A program made the translations under genes and the position numbers. This document shows, piece by piece, positions 16,201 through 24,620 of a DNA stretch of 64,000 nt. Each line of letters starts with the position of its first letter. Position 1 is the first letter of the stretch. The notes under the pieces were generated by a model. It saw only the letters and a program-made list of their open reading frames with translations. It was not told the origin of the DNA and searched no databases. The stretch is from Bacillota bacterium (GTDB lineage Bacteria; Bacillota; Clostridia; Christensenellales; Aristaeellaceae), in the NCBI GenBank assembly GCA_023436585.1, contig JAEZIN010000003.1:77290-141289 (forward strand). The letters run 5' to 3'.

Positions 16201-16965
16201 TTAAGGATAGATCACCTTCACATTGGCCTTTGCAAAAACCTCCAGCCATTGATCCGAAGGCTTTTCATTGGTCACAAGGCAGTCAATTTCGTCGATCCCG
16301 CAGAAAAAACGGAAGGAGGTGCGGTCAAACTTCGAGCTGTCGCACAGGAAAACCGCCTTGCGGGCGCACTTGAGCATCTGCTTTTTGATGAGGACGTCTT
16401 CCTCGTTTACATCGGTGACGCCGCTTTCCATGGAGATGGACCGGGCGGAAAAGAAAAGCACATCACACGTGAAGTCGGCCACCCGTTGGCGCGCCGCCTC
16501 CCCCGTAAAGCCCCGGGCAAATGTGTTCAGCCAGCCGCCGGTGCAGCAGATTTGCGCGCCGGGAATGTTATCCAGGCAGTCCAGGGCCAATTGGGCGCTG
16601 TTGGTGAGGATTTTCAGGTTGCTTTTCTTGCCCAAAAAGCGAACCATGTGGGCCACGGTGCTTGTGCAGTCCAGGGAGATGTGCATATCGTCCCTCACCA
16701 GCTTGGCGGCCAGCTTGCCGATGATGTTCTTCTCCGCTTTGTTTTCAAAGGTGCGTATGGTGTATGGAATTTCGCTGGTCTGATGCTCGATGAGCATGGC
16801 GCCGCCATAGGTGCGGCGAAGCAGGCCCTCCTTCTCCAACTCCGCAAAGTCCCTGCGGATGGTGGACGGGCTGACGCCATACTGCTTGGACAACTGGCTG
16901 ACCAGCACGGCCTTTTTCAGCCTGAGCTCCTTCAATATGTCATCCACGCGCTCAATATTCAGCAT
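16201..16965 (-). CDS. DeoR family transcriptional regulator
   Basis: 254 residues from the ATG at 16965 (GGGGAGAGCAGG upstream). The N-terminal winged helix reads VLVSQLSKQYGVSPSTIRRDFAELEKEGLLRRTYGGA, the DeoR signature. The C-terminal DeoRC sensor domain shows DCTSTVAHMVRFL, ILTNSAQLALDCL and a GG..N segment. Such regulators bind phosphorylated sugars and usually control neighbouring sugar-metabolism genes. None is adjacent in a convincing orientation, so the target is unknown. Confidence 0.9.
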   Translation of the reverse strand: MLNIERVDDILKELRLKKAVLVSQLSKQYGVSPSTIRRDFAELEKEGLLRRTYGGAMLIEHQTSEIPYTIRTFENKAEKNIIGKLAAKLVRDDMHISLDCTSTVAHMVRFLGKKSNLKILTNSAQLALDCLDNIPGAQICCTGGWLNTFARGFTGEAARQRVADFTCDVLFFSARSISMESGVTDVNEEDVLIKKQMLKCARKAVFLCDSSKFDRTSFRFFCGIDEIDCLVTNEKPSDQWLEVFAKANVKVIYP

Positions 16966-17108
16966 AAGCCTGCTCTCCCCGCGCTTTTGTGCGCGGAACC
17001 AGGCGCTTTGTCGCCTGCTCCGCTTTAGGCTTATGGTATCACAGGCTGTTTTTTCTGTAAACCAACCGGACGGCTCTGTGTAAAAATTACCTTTGTGCCC
17101 GTACACAA

Positions 17109-18026
17109 TCATTTCTGTTTTACATATATATTGGCTTCGCCCGTCTTTACAAAGCCCAGGGAAGCATACAGCAGAATGGCCTCGGCATGGCCGGCGGATG
17201 TGCTGACGAAGACATGCTTCATGCCCGGGCATTTGAGCTTGATGAGCCCTTGCGTTAAAAGGCGCCTGGAGACTCCCCTGCGGCGGTACGCGGGAAGGCA
17301 GGCTGCCGGCTCCAGCAGCGCGGTCTTGCTCTCTTCGTCCACCCACCAGGTTGCAAAGGCCATGAAATCGTTGGTCTGTCCGTCACGAACCACGTATTCC
17401 AGCGCTGTTTGATACGCTGGAGAGGCAAGGTACATGCCGAACATTTCCTCTGTCACCTCGGAACCCGATGGGATGGCGGCGTGAAAAATACGCTCGGGGA
17501 AATCCTCCTGCGCAAGCATCGAGATTTTTTCGGAGTCAGCAGCAGCCACGTTTGGTTCCCAATGATCCAAATGGAGCACGGCTTGATACCGCTCCTCCTC
17601 TTCTTTTCGGAACCCATGGCGCAAAAGCGCTTCGCATTGAGCTATATCCAGGCTGTTGACGGTGGTAGTATAGGACGCACCGTCCTCAAAGCAACCGCCG
17701 GCCAGCGCAAGCGCCTCCTCCAGGCATTCTTCCCGGTCCGGCAGCAGGCGGAGCACAAACTCCCCTTCCTTCCGATAAGCCAGCAGATAGCCAACCGCCT
17801 CGCCGCCTACATACAGGAGATTGCCGTAGTTGAACAAGTCCATGGCACCGTCGCCGAACAGGTACCGGTCATAGCGCAGGCCGCCCGGATGCATCTGCCA
17901 GCAATCATGCCCTTTCTTACCGCAAATGGTGCTTTCGATTTTGCACATGGTATCGAAGTCTGCTTCTGTGGATACGTTCCGCAATATCAGCATTTTCATC
18001 ATCCGTTCATTCTCATCTCTAGGCAT
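17109..18026 (-). CDS. GNAT family N-acetyltransferase
   Basis: 305 residues from the ATG at 18026 (TGGAGAAACC before it). The C-terminal half has the acetyl-CoA-binding pattern: ALLEPAACLPAYRRRGVSRRLLTQGL (RRxGxxxxL) and a following helix, then AEAILLYASLGFVKTGE. The N-terminal half (about 1-150) resembles the degenerate first GNAT repeat of two-domain acetyltransferases, with RLLPDREECLEEALALAG. Substrate unknown. The gene is monocistronic by appearance. Confidence 0.82.
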   Translation of the reverse strand: MPRDENERMMKMLILRNVSTEADFDTMCKIESTICGKKGHDCWQMHPGGLRYDRYLFGDGAMDLFNYGNLLYVGGEAVGYLLAYRKEGEFVLRLLPDREECLEEALALAGGCFEDGASYTTTVNSLDIAQCEALLRHGFRKEEEERYQAVLHLDHWEPNVAAADSEKISMLAQEDFPERIFHAAIPSGSEVTEEMFGMYLASPAYQTALEYVVRDGQTNDFMAFATWWVDEESKTALLEPAACLPAYRRRGVSRRLLTQGLIKLKCPGMKHVFVSTSAGHAEAILLYASLGFVKTGEANIYVKQK

Positions 18027-18095
18027 GGTTTCTCCAGGAGATTGTACCATAAAATGTATGCCAATATATATGGCAAATTGGTTAAGTCAGACCTC

Positions 18096-18581
18096 TCATA
18101 TCCTGGCGTCTATGATGTGAATCAGTCGGCTTTTGGCATAGGTGTAGGAGCTTAGCTGCCTGTAGTCCGAATCCAGGGTATGGGTGGCAATGAGTATGTT
18201 TTCCGGCGTGGGGGGATTGCCCACCTCCACAATAAACAGGGAGTGGGAGAAGATGTTCCCGTCCCGGCTCAACTGGACGATATCCGCGATCATGGCCTGG
18301 TCCAGTGGAAGCTCCTGGCCGTAGGGCCCCGCGCCTTTGTTTCTCACAAGAAAATTATACAAAAACGGGACCCCCGTCCACGCGGGGGCCCTGTTATTCA
18401 GAGAAATATAAAACCATCCCGTCACCGGGGTATAATTCATTACGCCACAGCCGGCGTACAGGCATTGGGAATTGAAATTGGTGCAGTCCCCGCCGATGCC
18501 GTGAAAATCATAAAACCTTGGATTCCGGCGGTAGGCCCATTCGTGGGCGTAGGCAACGGCATTCTCTCTGTTATACAGCAT
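18096..18581 (-). CDS. Amidase_6-like (putative amidase domain) small protein
   Basis: 161 residues from the ATG at 18581 (GGGAGG site). The sequence opens LYNRENAVAYAHEWAYRRNPRFYDF and then GIGGDCTNFNSQCLYAGCG, the Cys-containing signature of the putative amidase domain (PF12671). A later His (SHSLFIVEV) could complete the catalytic pair. No signal peptide. Family members are often linked to cell-wall or spore proteins. It starts 44 bp after clpB and may be cotranscribed with it. Confidence 0.8.
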   Translation of the reverse strand: MLYNRENAVAYAHEWAYRRNPRFYDFHGIGGDCTNFNSQCLYAGCGVMNYTPVTGWFYISLNNRAPAWTGVPFLYNFLVRNKGAGPYGQELPLDQAMIADIVQLSRDGNIFSHSLFIVEVGNPPTPENILIATHTLDSDYRQLSSYTYAKSRLIHIIDARI

Positions 18582-18625
18582 AGCTCGGCCTCCCATCGGA
18601 GGATTTTGCCACAGTCTATGCCGCG

Positions 18626-21235
18626 TCACTCCCTGATATACAATTCCCCCGCGTTGTCCACATCCACGGTAAGCACCGTACCGGCATGGATATCCCCCTG
18701 GATGAGCCTTCTGGCCACCAGCGTTTCCACCCTGCTTTGCAAAAAGCGCTTCAGCGGCCTTGCGCCGTATACGGGATCAAAGCCCCGCTGGATCACCGTA
18801 TCCTTCGCCGCATCGGTCAGGGTGATGGTGATCTGCCGGTCCTCCAGCCGCTTTTGCAGGTTGGAAAGCAACAGCGTGACAATATGGCCAATCTCTTCCC
18901 TGGTCAGCGGTTTGTAGAACACGATCTCGTCGATTCGGTTCAAAAACTCCGGGCGGAACTGCATACGAAGCAGCATCTCCACCCGCCGGCGGGCCTCGTC
19001 AGAAATTTTTCCGTCCGAGCCGATACCCTCCAGGATGTCGGAGGAGCCCAGGTTGCTGGTCATGATGAGGATGGTATTTTTGAAATCCACCGTCCGGCCC
19101 TGTGAGTCGGTGATGCGGCCGTCATCCAGCACCTGCAACAGCACATTGAACACTTCGGGGTGTGCCTTTTCCACCTCATCAAAGAGCACCACGGAGTAAG
19201 GCTTGCGGCGCACGGCCTCGGTCAATTGCCCGCCCTCGTCGTAGCCCACGTAGCCAGGAGGCGCGCCGATTAAACGGGACACGGAGAATTTCTCCATGTA
19301 TTCCGACATGTCGATTCGCACCAGGTTCTTTTCCTCGTCGAACAGCGCCTGGGCCAGGGCCTTAGCCAGCTCCGTTTTGCCCACGCCCGTCGGGCCCAGG
19401 AACAGGAAGGAGCCGATGGGCCGGTTGGGATCGGCAATGCCGGCCCGGCTGCGCAAAATCGCCTCCGAAACCTTCTGCACGGCCTCGTCCTGGCCGATGA
19501 CGCGCTGATGCAGTATATCCGGCAGATGTAAGAGCTTCTCCCGCTCCCCCTCCACCAGCTTTTGCACCGGGATGCCGGTCCAGCGGGCCACGATACGGGC
19601 GATTTCCTCTTCGGTCACCTTATCCCGAAGCAGGCTCTGGCCTGTCTTGTTCTTTTCAGCAATGGCTTCCTCTTCCTTCAGCTCCTTTTGCAGCTTGGGC
19701 AGCTCGCCGTATTTCAGCTCGGCGGCCTTGTTGAGGTCGTAGTTCCGCTCGGCCTTCTCGATTTCAGTCCCAAGGCGCTCAATATCCTCCCGGAGCTTCT
19801 GCACCCTTGTAATAGCGGACTTCTCATTGTCCCACTGGGCCTTTAATCTGGCGAATTCCGCCCCCAGGTCGGAAAGCTCTTTCTGCAGGTGCGTCAGTCG
19901 CTCCCGGGAAAGGCTGTCTTCATCCGCCTCCTTTTTCAGGGCCGCTTCTTCAATCTCCAATTGCATAATCTTGCGAGAAATTTCGTCCAGCTCCACAGGC
20001 AGGCTGTCGATCTCCGTGCGGATCATGGCGCAGGCCTCGTCAATGAGGTCAATGGCCTTGTCAGGCAGGAACCGGTCGGTGATATAGCGGTTGGAAAGCG
20101 TGGCAGCGGCGATCAGGGCACCGTCCTGTATCTTGACGCCGTGGAACACCTCGTAGCGTTCCTCCAGGCCGCGCAAAATGGAGATGGTATCCTCCACCGT
20201 GGGCTCGTTGACCATCACCGGCTGGAATCTTCGCTCCAGGGCGGCATCCTTTTCGATATATTTGCGGTACTCGTCCAGGGTGGTGGCGCCGATACAGTGG
20301 AGTTCACCCCTAGCCAGCATGGGCTTTAACAAATTTCCGGCGTCCATGGCGCCTTCCGCTTTGCCGGCGCCTACGATGTTGTGCAGCTCGTCGATGAAAA
20401 GCAGCGTCTTGCCTTCGCTTTTTTTGATCTCCTGCAATACGGCCTTCAGCCGCTCCTCAAACTCGCCGCGGAACTTGGCCCCGGCGATGAGGCTGCCCAT
20501 ATCCAGGGAAAACAGCGTGCGGCCCTTCAGGCTTTCCGGCACGTCGCCCCGCACAATGCGGATGGCAAGGCCTTCGGCGATGGCCGTCTTGCCCACACCC
20601 GGCTCGCCGATGAGCACAGGGTTGTTCTTTGTCTTTCGGGAGAGGATGCGGATTACGTTACGGATCTCGCTGTCCCGGCCGATCACCGGGTCGAGCTTTT
20701 GCGCCTTGGCCAGCGCCGTCAGGTCCGCGCCGTACTTGGCCAAAGCGTCATAGGTATTTTCCGGGCTGTCGGTCGTCACCCTCGCCGCCCCGCGCACGGA
20801 GGAAAGGGCCGCCAAAAACGCATCCTTTTTTACCTGGAAGCGGTCAAGGATCGGCCTTACCAGACGGTCGGGCCTTTCCATCAGCCCCAGCCACACATGC
20901 TCCACCGACAAGTATTCATCCTTCATTTGTCCGGCCTGCTGCTCGCCGGCCAGCAGCGCCCTTTCCACATCCGCGGAAACATAAACCTTGTCGGGCTCCC
21001 GGCCGGGGCCGGACACCTTGGGGAGACGGCTCACCGCTTCCTCCATGGCGCTTGCCAGCAGGCCGCCGTCGATGTTCATCTTGCTTAAAAGCTGGGGGAT
21101 CAGCCCTTCCGGCTGGGCCAAAAGCGCGTGGCAAAGATGGACCTGCTCCACCTGCACATTTTGATACGTGATGGCGGTGTGCTGGGCTTCCTTCAGCGCT
21201 TCCATGGACTTTTGCGTAAACTTGCCGGTGTTCAT
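18626..21235 (-). CDS. clpB: ATP-dependent chaperone ClpB
   Basis: 869 residues, the full-length family size. Order: N-terminal Clp repeat domain (about 1-145, FTQKSMEALKEAQ), NBD1 with GEPGVGKT and the arginine-finger region, a long coiled-coil middle domain (about 400-540, rich in Glu/Lys), NBD2 with GPTGVGKT, LFDEVEKAH and SRVETLVARRLIQGD. ClpB is the cytosolic disaggregase that works with DnaK to rescue aggregated proteins. It stands behind a consensus promoter and a CtsR operator, indicating class III heat-shock control. AAAGGAGG precedes the ATG. Confidence 0.97.
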   Translation of the reverse strand: MNTGKFTQKSMEALKEAQHTAITYQNVQVEQVHLCHALLAQPEGLIPQLLSKMNIDGGLLASAMEEAVSRLPKVSGPGREPDKVYVSADVERALLAGEQQAGQMKDEYLSVEHVWLGLMERPDRLVRPILDRFQVKKDAFLAALSSVRGAARVTTDSPENTYDALAKYGADLTALAKAQKLDPVIGRDSEIRNVIRILSRKTKNNPVLIGEPGVGKTAIAEGLAIRIVRGDVPESLKGRTLFSLDMGSLIAGAKFRGEFEERLKAVLQEIKKSEGKTLLFIDELHNIVGAGKAEGAMDAGNLLKPMLARGELHCIGATTLDEYRKYIEKDAALERRFQPVMVNEPTVEDTISILRGLEERYEVFHGVKIQDGALIAAATLSNRYITDRFLPDKAIDLIDEACAMIRTEIDSLPVELDEISRKIMQLEIEEAALKKEADEDSLSRERLTHLQKELSDLGAEFARLKAQWDNEKSAITRVQKLREDIERLGTEIEKAERNYDLNKAAELKYGELPKLQKELKEEEAIAEKNKTGQSLLRDKVTEEEIARIVARWTGIPVQKLVEGEREKLLHLPDILHQRVIGQDEAVQKVSEAILRSRAGIADPNRPIGSFLFLGPTGVGKTELAKALAQALFDEEKNLVRIDMSEYMEKFSVSRLIGAPPGYVGYDEGGQLTEAVRRKPYSVVLFDEVEKAHPEVFNVLLQVLDDGRITDSQGRTVDFKNTILIMTSNLGSSDILEGIGSDGKISDEARRRVEMLLRMQFRPEFLNRIDEIVFYKPLTREEIGHIVTLLLSNLQKRLEDRQITITLTDAAKDTVIQRGFDPVYGARPLKRFLQSRVETLVARRLIQGDIHAGTVLTVDVDNAGELYIRE

Positions 21236-21259
21236 ATTTATCCTCCTTTATGGAGCTTA

Positions 21260-21276
21260 TTTGACTATCTTTGACC
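21260..21276 (-). promoter_or_regulatory. CtsR operator upstream of clpB
   Basis: On the minus strand GGTCAAA-GAT-AGTCAAA exactly fits the CtsR heptamer direct repeat (A/G-GTCAAA, NAN, A/G-GTCAAA). It lies just downstream of the -10 element. Confidence 0.88.
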
Positions 21277-21281
21277 TTTTT

Positions 21282-21309
21282 ATTGTAAACGATCCATTCC
21301 GAATGTCAA
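21282..21309 (-). promoter_or_regulatory. clpB promoter
   Basis: -35 TTGACA (21304-21309), 16 bp spacer, -10 TACAAT (21282-21287) on the minus strand, immediately upstream of the CtsR box. Confidence 0.82.
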
Positions 21310-21353
21310 GACCCTCCCAAACATTTTTTATGCCTGTAATGGACAGGAAGCCA

Positions 21354-21383
21354 TTGACGGGCATGTTTCGCCGGTTGTATGAT
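21354..21383 (+). promoter_or_regulatory. Probable promoter of the DUF853 gene
   Basis: -35 TTGACG (21354-21359), 18 bp spacer, -10 TATGAT (21378-21383). Confidence 0.55.
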
Positions 21384-21406
21384 ACAAAGAAAAGGAATGA
21401 TGGCAA

Positions 21407-23215
21407 ATGCTGTACGAAGGGAAAATATGGGTGGGGACGGCCGGTGAACCGGTTTTTCTGCTGCCTGAAATGGCTAACCGGCATGGGCTGATCGCCGGGG
21501 CGACAGGTACCGGGAAAACCGTCACCCTAAAGGTGCTGGCCGAAGGGTTTTCCAGGATGGGTGTTCCCGTGTTCGTCAGCGACGTGAAGGGGGATCTGGC
21601 AGGCCTGGCGCGACCGGGCGAACCCTCCGAAGCCATCGCCCGGCGGCTGGCGGAAACAGGCATTTCAAGCTTTTCCCACAAAGGATTTCCGGTAATGTTC
21701 TGGGATGTATACGGCGAGCAGGGCCACCCTTTGCGGGCCACAGTGAGCGAAATGGGGCCGCTGCTCTTATCCCGGATGCTGAACTTGAACGAGACGCAGG
21801 CAGGCGTGCTGAACATACTGTTCCGGGTGGCTGACGACCAGGGGCTGCCGCTGCTGGACATCCGTGATTTGAAGGCCATGCTGGCCTATGTGGGCGAGCA
21901 TGCATCAGAATATACGCTGGAGTACGGCAACGTGTCCAAGCCAACCATCGGGGCCATCCAGCGAGCCATCGCCATCCTGGAAGACCAGGGTGGAGATGTA
22001 TTCTTCGGCGAACCCGCCTTTGACATTTCCGACTGGATGCATACGGACGAGGAAGGCCAGGGAAACATCAACATTCTGGCGGCGGACAAATTGTTTTTAA
22101 AGCCCGCCATGTACGCCACCTTCCTATTATGGATGCTCAGCGAGCTGTATGAAAGCTTGCCCGAGCAGGGGGACAGCGAAAAACCCAGGATGGTCTTCTT
22201 CTTTGACGAAGCGCATCTGCTGTTTGCCGACTGCCCGCGGCTTTTGATGGAGAAGATTGAACTGACAGTGCGGCTCATTCGAAGCAAGGGTGTCGGGGTG
22301 TACTTTGTCACCCAGAACCCCGCCGATGTGCCTATGCCCATTTTAAGCCAACTGGGCAACAGGGTGCAGCACGCGCTTCGGGCTTTTACCCCCTTGGATC
22401 AGAAGGCGGTGAAGGTGGCGGCGCAAACCTTCAGGACCAATCCGGCCTTTGATACGGAACAAGCCATCACGGAGCTGAAAACAGGGGAGGCTCTTGTCTC
22501 CTTCCTGGATGCGCAAGGCGCGCCGGGCGTGGTGGCTCGGGCGACCATTCTGCCGCCCCAGGCCTCCTTTGGGGCGATTGACGCTGCCCTTCGCAAAACG
22601 TTTGTTCAGACCAGCCCCTTTTACGGCAAGTATGAGGAGGCCATTGACAGGGAAAGCGCCTATGAAATGCTGGCACGTGTCTTCCTTGGCGGCCGCGGGC
22701 AGATTGCCCCAATACAAACATCCGCACCCAACGTCAGCGTTTCCCCGCCTGCGCAGCAAGCGGCGCCTACCCAAGGCTTCATGGTCTATGATGCGGCTGC
22801 CGGCCAGTATGTACGAAAGCCGATACCCACCCTTTCCGCTTCACCGGTTATGCCGGAGGCGGCAGGAAAGAATGACATGGTGCCGGTGCTGATTTATGAT
22901 GCTGCAAGCGGGCAATATGTCCAGCAGATGATATCCGTTGGCAATAACCCGGAATTAAAAGCTTCCGTGCCCGCCTCCTATGCTGTGCCGAATATTTCTT
23001 TAAGGCAGGAGAAGGAGCAGCGGAGGGCGGAAAAGGAAAGGCAGAGCGAGGAACGCCGGCAGGCGGCGGATGCGCTCAGGAATGAGCGGGCGGAGCGTGC
23101 GCGAAAGAACGATTCCATTCTGGGCCGGCTGACCAACAGCGCGTTAAGCGGCGTAGGCCGGGAGGTGGGCCGCACGCTGGTCCGGGGATTGCTGGGTTCG
23201 CTGACGAGGAAGTGA
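21407..23215 (+). CDS. HerA-like ATPase, DUF853/YjgR family
   Basis: 602 residues. Walker A GATGTGKT (about residue 31) and Walker B VFFFDEAH mark a HerA/FtsK-class ATPase. DVKGDLAGLARPG, GNRVQHALRAFTP and the overall order are typical of DUF853 (E. coli YjgR). The function of that family is not established. The tail has an inserted proline-rich segment with two copies of YDAAxGQYV at about residues 460 and 496, then a basic-acidic helix and the family's C-terminal LGRLTNSALSGVGREVGRTL motif. No signal peptide. It is transcribed divergently from clpB. Confidence 0.88.
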   Translation: MLYEGKIWVGTAGEPVFLLPEMANRHGLIAGATGTGKTVTLKVLAEGFSRMGVPVFVSDVKGDLAGLARPGEPSEAIARRLAETGISSFSHKGFPVMFWDVYGEQGHPLRATVSEMGPLLLSRMLNLNETQAGVLNILFRVADDQGLPLLDIRDLKAMLAYVGEHASEYTLEYGNVSKPTIGAIQRAIAILEDQGGDVFFGEPAFDISDWMHTDEEGQGNINILAADKLFLKPAMYATFLLWMLSELYESLPEQGDSEKPRMVFFFDEAHLLFADCPRLLMEKIELTVRLIRSKGVGVYFVTQNPADVPMPILSQLGNRVQHALRAFTPLDQKAVKVAAQTFRTNPAFDTEQAITELKTGEALVSFLDAQGAPGVVARATILPPQASFGAIDAALRKTFVQTSPFYGKYEEAIDRESAYEMLARVFLGGRGQIAPIQTSAPNVSVSPPAQQAAPTQGFMVYDAAAGQYVRKPIPTLSASPVMPEAAGKNDMVPVLIYDAASGQYVQQMISVGNNPELKASVPASYAVPNISLRQEKEQRRAEKERQSEERRQAADALRNERAERARKNDSILGRLTNSALSGVGREVGRTLVRGLLGSLTRK

Positions 23216-23216
23216 G

Positions 23217-23280
23217 CACGGGGAGGCTCTGCCTCCCCGTACCCCACCGCTCAAGGGAACTTTTCCCTTGAGAATCCCTC
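23217..23280 (-). repeat. Double-hairpin intergenic repeat, copy 1
   Basis: In minus orientation the element reads GGGATT, a stem TCAAGGGAA/TTCCCTTGA, GCGGTGGGG, and a second stem GGGGAGGC/GCCTCCCC. It begins right after the DUF853 stop. A second copy lies in opposite orientation at 23367-23420. It may terminate transcription from DUF853. Confidence 0.65.
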
Positions 23281-23366
23281 ATTTAATTAAAAACCCAAGA
23301 GGAATACACGTAAGCCCATCTATATTCTATACCGGAAGAGCAAAAACGAATCTTTCATGAATAATT

Positions 23367-23420
23367 GGGGATTCCCAAGGGATATATCCCTTGGGCGGGG
23401 TTTGGGGCGGAGCCCCAAAA
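23367..23420 (+). repeat. Double-hairpin intergenic repeat, copy 2
   Basis: GGGGATT, a stem CCCAAGGGA/TCCCTTGGG, CGGGG, and a second stem TTTGGGGC/GCCCCAAA. It matches copy 1 in order and spacing but is inverted, and it ends just upstream of the EamA gene's ribosome site. Confidence 0.65.
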
Positions 23421-23431
23421 GAAAGGGAGTT

Positions 23432-24331
23432 ATGCAAAAGCACTCGGTTTTAAGCAAACTGGCGCTGTTGACCGCCTCGCTGATCTGGGGCAGTTCTTTT
23501 TTTGTGATGAAAAATTCGGTGGACGTATTTCCCGTGTTCTCGCTGCTGGCCATCCGCTTCACCATCGGCTGCGGGCTGCTATCCATCGTCTTTTTCAAGC
23601 GTTTGAAACGCATAACGCGCAAGGTGTTTTTCCATGGGACCATATTAGGTTTGCTGCTTTTTGCGGCCTACGCGCTGCAAACGCTGGGCCTTTTGGAAAC
23701 AACGCCAGGCAAAAACGCGTTCCTGACGGCGATTTACTGCATCCTGGTACCGTTTTTGTTCTGGATGGTCACAAAAAAAAGGCCGGATGTATACAATTGC
23801 CTGGCGGGGGTGCTGTGCCTGGGGGGAATCGGGCTGGTATCCCTGACAGGGAATTTCTCCGTTGGCAGCGGCGACGCGCTGACCATAGCGGGCGGCATTG
23901 TCTATGCCATTCACATCGTGGTGGTGGCAAAGGTGAGCCGGAATGAAGACCCGGTTCTATTGACCCTTGTGCAGTTTTTTGCGGCCGCCGTTTGCTGCTT
24001 GACCATTGCCCTGTTCACGGAGACATTTCCCGCGGCCATCCCGGCATCAAGCTGGTATGGTCTATTGTACCTTGCGGTATTCGCCACCACCGGCGCACTG
24101 CTGATGCAAAACGTCGGCCAGAAGTACACGCATCCGGCGGCGGCCTCCATACTACTTAGCCTGGAATCGGTATTCGGCGTGGCCTTTTCCATGATCTTTT
24201 ACGGGGAGATTTTGACGCCAAGGCTTGCGGCCGGCTTCACGCTGATCTTCATCTCGGTGATTGTATCGGAAACCAAGCTGTCCTTCCTGAAAAGAGCGGA
24301 GATACCTGTACTGAACGCCGACAAAACATAA
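23432..24331 (+). CDS. EamA family (DMT superfamily) transporter
   Basis: 299 residues from the ATG at 23432 (AAAGGGAG site). Ten hydrophobic segments fall into two EamA repeats: SKLALLTASLIWGSSFFVMK opens the first, and AGGIVYAIHIVVVAK opens the second, with the typical ILLSLESVFGVAFSMIFYGE near the end. This is an inner-membrane drug/metabolite exporter family, with substrate unknown. Palindrome-rich sequences lie on both sides. Confidence 0.9.
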   Translation: MQKHSVLSKLALLTASLIWGSSFFVMKNSVDVFPVFSLLAIRFTIGCGLLSIVFFKRLKRITRKVFFHGTILGLLLFAAYALQTLGLLETTPGKNAFLTAIYCILVPFLFWMVTKKRPDVYNCLAGVLCLGGIGLVSLTGNFSVGSGDALTIAGGIVYAIHIVVVAKVSRNEDPVLLTLVQFFAAAVCCLTIALFTETFPAAIPASSWYGLLYLAVFATTGALLMQNVGQKYTHPAAASILLSLESVFGVAFSMIFYGEILTPRLAAGFTLIFISVIVSETKLSFLKRAEIPVLNADKT

Positions 24332-24337
24332 TCAAGC

Positions 24338-24595
24338 GGGGCGGGAAATATCCCGCCCCTCAGCGTATCAACAAAGTGGCTATCGCCACTTTGTTGAGCT
24401 TTTCCCTCGCTGCACTGCAAAATGTCTACGCCATTTTGCGGCCGTTTGCTCGGGCAAGGTAGGAATTTCTACGAAATTCCCGCGCAAACCACCGCACATG
24501 TCGCTGGTTTGCGATTTAAAATTGGAGGACTTCGGTCCTCCAATACCTCCTATGAGGTTTTTTGACAGTCTGTGGGGCGGGAAATATCCCGCCCC
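24338..24595. repeat. Cluster of seven perfect or near-perfect hairpins
   Basis: Two identical 22-bp palindromes (arms GGGGCGGGA/TCCCGCCCC, loop AATA) at 24338-24359 and 24574-24595 bracket five different stems. These are a 13-bp stem TCAACAAAGTGGC (24368-24397), GCAAAATG/CATTTTGC (24417-24439), GGAATTT/AAATTCC (24462-24480), GCAAACCA/TGGTTTGC (24484-24512), and ATTGGAGGAC with a TTCG loop (24521-24544). No open reading frame is credible. The second palindrome, followed by T-rich sequence, may end EamA transcription. Confidence 0.8.
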
Positions 24596-24620
24596 TTCCT
24601 TTTTGAGCTTTACGCTTATG

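Noticed and set aside
17109..18050. Start of the GNAT gene at 18050
   Set aside because: The ATG at 18026 has a GGAG site five bases upstream, while that site would lie inside the longer frame.
24338..24595. Possible CRISPR array
   Set aside because: Repeats are palindromes of different sequence, not direct repeats with regular spacers, and no cas genes are present.
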